Origin: Actinomycetes bacterium
GTDB lineage: Bacteria > Actinomycetota > CALGFH01
Direction of reading: 5' to 3'
Length of the DNA: 5,000 nucleotides
NCBI GenBank assembly: GCA_030152105.1
Contig: JASLIH010000262.1
Span: forward strand, 1-5,000
The notes under the pieces are model-generated. The model was not told the DNA's origin. It saw only the letters and a program-made list of their open reading frames with translations, and did not search any database. A program made the position numbers and the translations under genes. Shown one piece after another: positions 1 through 4,661 of this stretch; position 1 is the stretch's first letter, and each line of letters opens with the position of its first letter.

Positions 1-578
1 AGGTGCATGCGGGCCGCGGTCAGCGACTGCACGGCGTCGTCGTGCAGGTCGCCGGCCAGCCGGCGCCGCTCCTCCTCCTGGGCGGTGATCAGCTGGCCGA
101 GCAGGTGGCGGCGCTCACGCTCGACGCGCTCCAGGTCGGTCACGTCCACGGCCACACTGACCACGCCGGCGACCCGGCCGTCGGGGTCGAGCAGGGGCCG
201 GTAGTGGACGTCGAAGATGACGTCGCCGACCGGGCGCTTGGCCCACAGCTCCTCGCCGTCCAGCAGCCGCTCGAAGTCGGCGGCCGCCTCCGGCTGGTCG
301 CCGCGCAGCAGGTCGAGGCGGGTCCCGTCGGCCCGCCGGCAGCTCCGCTCGACCTGGAACGCCGCCTGGCCGCCCTGGCGGGTCGCGGCCCGGCCGAGGT
401 CGGCCAGCACCGGGTCGTCCCCGGGCTCGGCCAGGTCGGTGATGGCGCTGCCCAGCAGCTCGGCCTCGGATCGGCCCAGGAGCTCGCACAGGGCGCGGTT
501 GACGCGCAGGAAGCGGCCGTTCAGGCCGACCAGCGCCATCCCGATGGCGGCCTGGTCGAAACCGAGGCCGAGGTCCAT
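1..578 (-). CDS. PAS-domain sensor histidine kinase (HisKA_3 type), N-terminal part, cut by left edge
   Basis: Cytoplasmic sensor kinase that should autophosphorylate on His and pass the phosphate to a response regulator. The window holds 192 full codons. Residues ~5-90 start a PAS fold (IGMALVGLNGRFLRVNRALCELLG). Residues ~99-150 hold a second PAS-like end (FERLLDGEE..., then YRPLLDPDGRVAGVVSVAVDVTD). A short coiled linker leads to the H-box EEERRRLAGDLHDDAVQ at ~168-184, with H179 the predicted phospho-acceptor. The LHDDxxQ form is typical of HisKA_3 kinases, which usually pair with NarL/LuxR-type regulators. No membrane segment or signal peptide is seen, so the signal is probably intracellular. 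The ATPase domain lies beyond the left edge. The ATG at 578 was chosen because a strong Shine-Dalgarno sits 4 nt upstream and the PAS fold begins at once. It lies 50 bp after a methyltransferase on the same strand. The PAS region looks like two partial PAS units joined (see findings). Kinase identity is firm; the ligand is unknown. Confidence 0.9.
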   Translation of the reverse strand, partial: MDLGLGFDQAAIGMALVGLNGRFLRVNRALCELLGRSEAELLGSAITDLAEPGDDPVLADLGRAATRQGGQAAFQVERSCRRADGTRLDLLRGDQPEAAADFERLLDGEELWAKRPVGDVIFDVHYRPLLDPDGRVAGVVSVAVDVTDLERVERERRHLLGQLITAQEEERRRLAGDLHDDAVQSLTAARMH

Positions 579-582
579 CTCG

Positions 583-590
583 CCCCCCTT
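583..590 (-). promoter_or_regulatory. Ribosome binding site of the PAS histidine kinase
   Basis: Minus-strand AAGGGGGG lies 4 nt before the ATG at 578. It supports that start over upstream alternatives and shows that the kinase can be translated independently of the methyltransferase, whose stop codon is at 631-629. Confidence 0.6.
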
Positions 591-593
591 GCC

Positions 594-618
594 TCACCCC
601 ATAGCGACGAATGGGTGG
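594..618 (-). other. Small imperfect inverted repeat between methyltransferase and kinase genes
   Basis: Plus-strand CACCCCAT (595-602) faces ATGGGTG (611-617). This gives about 7 base pairs with one bulged C and an 8-nt loop. The hairpin would form in the leftward transcript just upstream of the kinase ribosome binding site. No U-tract follows, so it does not look like an intrinsic terminator. It could affect kinase translation, stabilise processed mRNA, or be chance. Confidence 0.3.
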
Positions 619-628
619 TTCACGGAGT

Positions 629-1399
629 TTAGCTGATTCCCTTGCCAGTCCGTCCACTCAGGGCCACGACAAAGCTCGAGTCGAGCTCCAGCGGGCCGCC
701 GTCGAGGTCGCCGGAGACCGCCAGCAGCTCCAGCCCGGCCCGGCCCAGCATGGCCGCCAGCTCGGTCAGGGTGTACAGCCGGATCGAGGTGTCGTGGGTG
801 GTCCGGCGGCCGTCGGGGTGCAGCAGGGTGTAGCGGACCAGGTCCCGGCTGGCACGCAGGTCAAGGGTCCGTTCCTGGAGCACGACCAGGCCGTCGTCAT
901 GGCGGGTGACGTCGCTGTCGTGCCAGCCCCGGACCAGGGCCTCGCGGTTGGCCACCTCCAGGAGGAAGCGCCCGCCGGGGGTCAGGACCCTGGCCACCTC
1001 GGCCAGCACGAGCTCGTCCTGGGTCTCGTCCTCCAGGTAGCCGAAGGCGTGGAACAGGTTGAGCACGGCGTCGAAGCTGGCGGCGGCGAACGGCAGCCGG
1101 CGCATGTCGGCCGCGACCAGGCCGACCGGCTGGCCCTGGCCGGCGGCGGCCGCGGCCGCCGCGGCCAGCAGCCGCCGGCTGAGGTCGAGCCCGGCGACCC
1201 GGAAGCCGAGCCGGGCCAGGGGGACGGCGTGGCGGCCCGGCCCGCAGCACAGGTCGAGCAGCCGCGCCCCGGGCGCCAGGCCGAGCTGCCCGACGACCCC
1301 GTTGACCTCGGCCGCGGTCCGCTCCTCGGGCAGCACCGGACCGAAGACCCGCAGGTAGTCGTCGTCGAAGAACCCGCTGTACCAGGGTCGCTCGTCCAA
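629..1399 (-). CDS. Class I SAM-dependent methyltransferase
   Basis: Complete 256-residue cytoplasmic protein that should transfer a methyl group from S-adenosylmethionine to an unknown substrate. It shows the Rossmann-type series in order: motif I LLDLCCGPGRHAVPLA (47-62), the acidic strand-2 end VAGLDLS (68-74, D72 likely binding the SAM ribose), VAADMRRLPF (95-104), strand 4 FDAVLNLFHAFGYL (109-122), and VLTPGGRFLLEV (138-149). The C-terminal half, with RLYTLTELAAMLGRAGL at ~207-223, matches a common actinobacterial family of generic methyltransferases (Methyltransf_11/25 type). The start is TTG at 1399-1397. It has GAGGGGA 6 nt upstream, and the resulting N-terminus MDERPWYSGFFDDDYLR fits how this family begins. 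The open frame extends to about 1678, but that would overlap the divergent gene and adds a low-complexity tail. An eight-alanine run occupies the helix after strand 2 (~79-86). It may share a transcript with the downstream kinase gene. Substrate cannot be inferred. Confidence 0.88.
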   Translation of the reverse strand: MDERPWYSGFFDDDYLRVFGPVLPEERTAAEVNGVVGQLGLAPGARLLDLCCGPGRHAVPLARLGFRVAGLDLSRRLLAAAAAAAAGQGQPVGLVAADMRRLPFAAASFDAVLNLFHAFGYLEDETQDELVLAEVARVLTPGGRFLLEVANREALVRGWHDSDVTRHDDGLVVLQERTLDLRASRDLVRYTLLHPDGRRTTHDTSIRLYTLTELAAMLGRAGLELLAVSGDLDGGPLELDSSFVVALSGRTGKGIS

Positions 1400-1405
1400 C
1401 CGTCG

Positions 1406-1412
1406 TCCCCTC
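1406..1412 (-). promoter_or_regulatory. Ribosome binding site that decides the TTG start of the methyltransferase
   Basis: Minus-strand GAGGGGA lies 6 nt before the TTG at 1399. No in-frame ATG or GTG lies close by with comparable spacing, so this site is the main reason for choosing TTG. Confidence 0.6.
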
Positions 1413-1545
1413 GTCGTATCCCCCCGGCCGGCCTGTGGCGGCGACCAGGGCACCTCCCCGGCGCCGGTGAAGTCAAGCCTTGCGCTGGGTCCCGGACCGG
1501 CCGACCATAGCCCCAGCAGCCTTCCTCTCCTCCCTCCCCGATCCA

Positions 1546-1595
1546 CCCCGCCCGGCCCACCCGTGCCCCGGCATGGCCCCGCCCTGCCCACGCCC
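1546..1595 (-). other. Two predicted G-quadruplex motifs on the minus strand
   Basis: Read on the minus strand, 1562-1546 is GGGTGGGCCGGGCGGGG, with loops of 1, 2 and 1 nt. Positions 1595-1577 are GGGCGTGGGCAGGGCGGGG, with loops of 3, 2 and 1 nt. Both meet the canonical four-run pattern with short loops. They lie between the divergent start codons. Function is inferred only; GC-rich genomes give such motifs by chance, though not usually clustered like this. Confidence 0.5.
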
Positions 1596-1650
1596 GGCTC
1601 CAGCCCGGCCTCCCCAACTGCGCCCATACCCCGGATACGCCGACGCCTCG

Positions 1651-1658
1651 AAAGGGGG
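1651..1658 (+). promoter_or_regulatory. Ribosome binding site of the VirB6/TrbL-like gene
   Basis: AAAGGGGG lies 6 nt before GTG 1665 and 12 nt before ATG 1671. Spacing favours GTG, though ATG two codons later is possible. Confidence 0.6.
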
Positions 1659-1664
1659 CTCTCC

Positions 1665-2930
1665 GTGAGCATGACCATCCGCCGAGGCCGCCCCCCGGCC
1701 CGGCCCAGCGCCCCTCGCCCCGCCCCCGGCCCGGCCCGGGTGCTGGCCGCCTACCTGGCCGCCGCCTTCGTGCTCCTGGCGGTGGTGTTCGCCCTGCGCC
1801 CGGCCCAGGGCCCGCCCCCGGCCGCCCCGGCCTGGGACTACCAGCACGAGACGGTCGCCCTGGAGGGCGGCGGCACCCTCAACGCCTACGCCCGCTGGGC
1901 CGTCGGCACCACCGCCTCGGTGACCCGCGGCTCGATCGAGCGCCAGCGCGACGTCCACCGCCTCAGCCCGCTCGACTACCTGGCCGGCCAGCGGGCCGCC
2001 GGCGCCCTGGCCGGCTGGCGCGAGCGCCACCGGCTCCCGCTTGAGGGCGCCACCCTGGCCGCCGTCTGCGCCCTGGCCGCCTGGGGCACCCTGCGCCGCC
2101 GCCCCGGCCGGGTCTGGCTGGCCGCCCTCCTCATGCTGGTCGGCCTGACCCTCCTGGTCACCCGCCCCCAGACCGCCACCACCCTGGCCGCCAAGGCCGG
2201 CACCGAGGTCCCCAACCTGCTCCTGCGCTCCGCCGCCACCGCCGATCCCAGCGGTTCGGTCGCCAGCGCCGGGCCGTCGGCGGCGGAGGTGGTGCAGCGG
2301 ACGGTCGCGACCCGCTACTGGACGGCGTTCGTGGGGGAGCCGCTGTCGCGGCTGCAGACCGGGACCACGGTGCTGGCCACCGCCCCGCCCGCCGGGAAGG
2401 CGGGGGTGCTGGGGATGCTGCGGGCCCGGGTGACGGCGGTGGGGGACTGGGCGGTCGGGCGCCGCGGGCCCGAGCGGGCGGTGATCGCCACCCTGGCCCT
2501 GGCCTACGTGCTCCCCTTCGCCCTGGCCCTGGTCGCCCTGGCCATGCTGGCCAGCTGCGCCCAGACCCTGGTGTGGCTGCTGGCCCTGGCCGGCCCGCTG
2601 GTCGCCCCCCTGGCCGTCGACCCCCGCCACCGCCGGGCCGTCCTCCGGTGGTGGCTGGTCCCACTGGCCGCGACCCTGGCCGTCCTGGCCGGCGCCGCCC
2701 TGGCCTCTGTGGTCGTCATCCGGGTGGCCGAGCTGACCCACGCCGCCGACGCCTACCTCGGCATGCTCCTGGCCGGCTCCACCGTCCCCCTCCTGGCCGC
2801 CGCCCTGGCCGTCCGCCGCCTCCTCCGCCAGCGCCCGGCCCGCCCCCGGGCCCTGCCCGGCACCCGTTCCCCCCGCCAGCCCGCCACCCGCCCGTCCAAG
2901 CCGGCCATCCTCCGGGGAGGTGCCGCCTGA
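1665..2930 (+). CDS. Polytopic membrane protein resembling VirB6/TrbL of type IV secretion systems
   Basis: Complete 421-residue integral membrane protein. A Pro/Arg-rich cytoplasmic N-terminus (1-25) precedes a first hydrophobic segment (26-44). An 80-residue loop follows, probably outside, then segments at ~125-142 and 149-166 joined by the positive turn RRRPGR. Next comes a ~100-residue hydrophilic loop (167-270) with the conserved-looking stretch EVVQRTVATRYWTAFVGEPL (208-227), and segments at ~272-296, 301-318, 329-353 and 363-384. The C-terminal tail (385-421) is basic and proline-rich. A large loop with an aromatic W-x-x-F-x-x-P patch between helix clusters resembles actinobacterial VirB6/TrbL-like conjugation channel proteins, and the next two genes fit that reading. 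This is architectural inference; VirB6-class proteins are poorly conserved and an unrelated membrane protein is possible. The start is GTG 1665, chosen on ribosome-binding-site spacing. The stop overlaps the next ATG by one base (TGATG), indicating translational coupling. Loop codons end in G more than those of the rest of the gene. Confidence 0.85.
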   Translation: MSMTIRRGRPPARPSAPRPAPGPARVLAAYLAAAFVLLAVVFALRPAQGPPPAAPAWDYQHETVALEGGGTLNAYARWAVGTTASVTRGSIERQRDVHRLSPLDYLAGQRAAGALAGWRERHRLPLEGATLAAVCALAAWGTLRRRPGRVWLAALLMLVGLTLLVTRPQTATTLAAKAGTEVPNLLLRSAATADPSGSVASAGPSAAEVVQRTVATRYWTAFVGEPLSRLQTGTTVLATAPPAGKAGVLGMLRARVTAVGDWAVGRRGPERAVIATLALAYVLPFALALVALAMLASCAQTLVWLLALAGPLVAPLAVDPRHRRAVLRWWLVPLAATLAVLAGAALASVVVIRVAELTHAADAYLGMLLAGSTVPLLAAALAVRRLLRQRPARPRALPGTRSPRQPATRPSKPAILRGGAA

Positions 2931-3454
2931 TGGCTACCCAGCACTCCAACCACGTCCGGTCCGCCCTCACCCGCTCCGTCGCGCTGGCCCGGGCCGTCGG
3001 CCGGCGGGTGCTGGCCGCCGCCGCCGGCGAGACCGGCCGGCGCCTGGCCCGGGCGGCTGCCCTGACCGTCCTTCTGGCCGTGCTGGTGACGGCCCTCTAC
3101 GACCGTGGGGAGGTGCCGACCGCCGCCGCCCGGCAGGCGGTGCGGCCCGGCGGCGCCGGCAACCAGGGCGGGTCGGCCAGCCACGGCACCGCCCCGCGCA
3201 AGGACCCGGACGAGGTCGGCGGTCTGCGCGGGCGGGCCCGGGCGGCCCCGGTGGGGGAGCGGCCGGCTGCCGTGGCCGCCGCCTGGTACGCGGCCCGCAA
3301 CGGCGTCCCCCGGGCCAGGGTCAAGCCCCTCCAGCAGGACCGCCTGTCGGCCACCGAGGTCCGGGTCCTGGTCCTGGCCGACCATGGCCACGGCCGGCTG
3401 CGCACGGCGCTGGTCCGGCTGCGTCACGGCCCGGACGGCTGGAGGGTCCGGTGA
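2930..3454 (+). CDS. Small single-pass membrane protein, VirB8/TcpC-like in layout
   Basis: Complete 174-residue protein. A basic cytoplasmic N-terminus (1-41) with Arg-rich amphipathic stretches leads to one hydrophobic segment, ALTVLLAVLVTALY (44-57). A Gly/Ala/Pro-rich linker follows (~58-105), then a compact domain at 107-174. That domain has one helix, ERPAAVAAAWYAARNGV (110-126), followed by three or four predicted strands, including TEVRVLVLAD and RLRTALVRLRH, ending in DGWRVR. One helix plus a curved sheet outside the membrane recalls the NTF2-like fold of VirB8 and of TcpC in Gram-positive conjugation systems, where it scaffolds the channel. The similarity is one of layout only, and at about 70 residues the domain is smaller than a classical VirB8 domain. 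GGGGAGG lies 9 nt before the ATG, which overlaps the previous stop. The stop overlaps the next start by four bases (GTGA). Its position between a VirB6-like gene and a wall hydrolase is the main functional clue. Confidence 0.85.
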   Translation: MATQHSNHVRSALTRSVALARAVGRRVLAAAAGETGRRLARAAALTVLLAVLVTALYDRGEVPTAAARQAVRPGGAGNQGGSASHGTAPRKDPDEVGGLRGRARAAPVGERPAAVAAAWYAARNGVPRARVKPLQQDRLSATEVRVLVLADHGHGRLRTALVRLRHGPDGWRVR

Positions 3455-4620
3455 GCGCCCAGCGCCGGCAGGGCATCCCAGGAGGCAGCGGCTGGACCGC
3501 GCGGGTGCGGGTCGGGGGCGGGGGAGTGGTGGTGGCGCTGCTGCTGCTCGGGCTGCTGGCCGGGGTGGCCTCGCCCGGGTTCCCGGTGCGGGAGGCTGCA
3601 GCGGCGGGTCGGGCGGCCGCCGGGGCGCTCGGTGGGGGACCCGGACCCGCGCCGGCCGCCGCGGCGGGGGAGGCAGGCCAGGGCCCCCACATCGGGGCCA
3701 GCGACGCCGCCCTGGCCGACATCCCGCCCGGCTACCTGGGCCGGTATGTGACCGCCGCCGGGACCTGCCCGGCCCTGACCTGGCAGGTGCTGGCGGCCAT
3801 CGGCAAGATCGAGTCCGACCACGGCCGCTCCTCGGCCCCCGGGGTCCGCGACGGCATCAACCGCGCCGGCTGCTGCGCCGGGCCCATGCAGTTCAACCTC
3901 ACCAACGGCCCGCCCAGCACCTGGGACACCTGGGGGACCGGGGTGCGGGCCCAGGTCTACGACCCGGCCCACGCGGTCCCGGCGGCCGCCCGCAAGCTGT
4001 GCGCCGACGGCCTGGCCCGTCCCGAGGCCGTCGGCCGCGACCCCTGCCCCCAGGTCCTGGGCTCGGCCGCCCTCCACACCGCCCTGCGCCGTTACAACAA
4101 CGCCTGCTGGTACGTGCACGAGGTGGTGACCCTGGCCGGCCGCTACACCAGGGCAGCTCCCGCCCCGGCCCCGGCGCGCGACCCGTTCGTCCGCGCCCTG
4201 GTGGCCAGCCCGCAGATCACCACCACGGCCAGCCACGGCTGCGACCCGGCCGCCGACCTGGCCTCCGGACGGCTCGACCTCCGGGTCCAGTCCCTGCTGG
4301 CCGTCCTGGCCGACCGCCACACGATCCGCCTCAGCTGCCTGCGCACCGGCCATTCCCGGTTCGTCAAGGGCACCACCCGCGTCTCCAACCACACCGTCTG
4401 GCGGGCGGTCGACATCGACATGGTCGACGGCCGCCCGGTCAGCCGCCGCAGCCAGCCCGCCCGCACCCTGGCCCTGTGGCTGGACGGCCTCCAGGGCCCC
4501 CTGCGCCCGGCTGAGATCGGCTCCCCGTTCCCCTTCGCCCGCCGCCCCTACTTCACCGACGAGGGCCACCAGGGCCACATTCACATCGGCTACAGCTACC
4601 TGTCCCCGGGGGCGCCGTAG
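3451..4620 (+). CDS. Membrane-anchored peptidoglycan hydrolase: lytic transglycosylase plus M15-like peptidase
   Basis: Complete 389-residue protein predicted to cut peptidoglycan outside the membrane. Residues ~23-41 (GGGGVVVALLLLGLLAGVA) form a signal anchor or uncleaved signal peptide, followed by an Ala/Gly/Pro linker to ~78. The SLT-type transglycosylase domain spans ~85-232: LAAIGKIESDHGRS (114-127) with E121 the likely catalytic acid, CCAGPMQFN (141-149), VYDPAHAVPAAARKLC (169-184), and RRYNNACWYVHEVVTLAGRY (213-232). The C-terminal domain (~245-385) has TGHSRFVKGTTRVSNH and WRAVDIDMVDG (~299-327), then DEGHQGHIHIGY (370-381). H314, D321 and H376 or H378 fit the zinc-binding pattern of M15-type D,D-/L,D-peptidases (SxHxxGxAxD...HxH). 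Glycan and stem-peptide cleavage could thus be combined. Eight cysteines outside the membrane suggest disulfides. In type IV secretion systems such enzymes (VirB1 class) open the wall for the channel. The GTG start overlaps the previous stop and has GGAGGG 4 nt upstream. It is last in the three-gene unit; no clear terminator hairpin follows. Confidence 0.92.
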   Translation: MSAQRRQGIPGGSGWTARVRVGGGGVVVALLLLGLLAGVASPGFPVREAAAAGRAAAGALGGGPGPAPAAAAGEAGQGPHIGASDAALADIPPGYLGRYVTAAGTCPALTWQVLAAIGKIESDHGRSSAPGVRDGINRAGCCAGPMQFNLTNGPPSTWDTWGTGVRAQVYDPAHAVPAAARKLCADGLARPEAVGRDPCPQVLGSAALHTALRRYNNACWYVHEVVTLAGRYTRAAPAPAPARDPFVRALVASPQITTTASHGCDPAADLASGRLDLRVQSLLAVLADRHTIRLSCLRTGHSRFVKGTTRVSNHTVWRAVDIDMVDGRPVSRRSQPARTLALWLDGLQGPLRPAEIGSPFPFARRPYFTDEGHQGHIHIGYSYLSPGAP

Positions 4621-4648
4621 GCGGCCGGCAACGGTCCCTGGCGCGACG

Positions 4649-4654
4649 TACAAT
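4649..4654 (+). promoter_or_regulatory. -10 box of the AraC-family gene, leaderless arrangement
   Basis: TACAAT differs from TATAAT at one base and is an AT-rich island in very GC-rich DNA. It ends 7 nt before the GTG at 4662, so transcription should start at or within about a base of the start codon. No ribosome binding site precedes that GTG, which agrees with a leaderless mRNA, common in actinobacteria. No convincing -35 is seen 16-19 nt upstream. Confidence 0.55.
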
Positions 4655-4661
4655 CTCGCAG

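Larger units (their letters stand above)
1400..1664. other. Divergent intergenic region with C-rich (plus) / G-rich (minus) tract
   Basis: These 265 bp separate the leftward methyltransferase from the rightward membrane-protein operon and should hold both promoters. On the minus strand, TTGACT at 1476-1471 is a good -35 match, but the spacer region lacks a convincing -10. On the plus strand, GATACG at 1634-1639 is a weak -10 candidate, placed so that the ribosome binding site would be transcribed. A small palindrome, GGTCCCGGACC, lies at 1488-1498. From 1511 to 1632 the plus strand carries some 16 runs of three or more C. No small gene with coding character was found here. Confidence 0.6.

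Noticed and set aside
3..632. Plus-strand 209-codon frame opposite the histidine kinase
   Set aside because: The minus strand encodes a PAS domain and an intact H-box in the same segment; the plus frame shows no recognisable domain.
1415..1420. GATACG on the minus strand as a -10 box for the methyltransferase
   Set aside because: Transcription would start near 1408, inside the ribosome binding site, which would then not be fully transcribed. It also lacks a -35 partner.
1488..1498. GGTCCCGGACC palindrome as a regulator operator
   Set aside because: Five-base arms made of G and C are expected by chance in DNA of this composition, and no second copy is seen.
1400..1678. N-terminal extension of the methyltransferase to an ATG near 1678
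   Set aside because: The extra ~93 residues are low-complexity Gly/Arg/Pro, overlap the divergent gene start, and lie outside the methyltransferase fold; TTG at 1399 has a good ribosome binding site.
1473..2741. Minus-strand open frame (422 codons) opposite the VirB6/TrbL-like gene
   Set aside because: The product is Gly/Gln/Arg-rich with no fold-like pattern. The plus-strand product has regular membrane segments and codon bias in the expected phase.
3480..3507. Internal AGGAGG (3480-3485) as evidence for a later hydrolase start at GTG 3505
   Set aside because: The spacing to the in-frame GTG is 19 nt, far too long. The GTG at 3451 has its own GGAGGG and the usual four-base overlap.
3105..4514. 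Plus-strand 469-codon frame overlapping two real genes
   Set aside because: Pro/Arg/Gly-rich frame-shifted reading of the two real genes, with no motif and no suitable ribosome binding site.
4605..4645. Intrinsic terminator after the hydrolase gene
   Set aside because: Only short GC-rich self-complementary bits are present, with no stable hairpin followed by a T-run.
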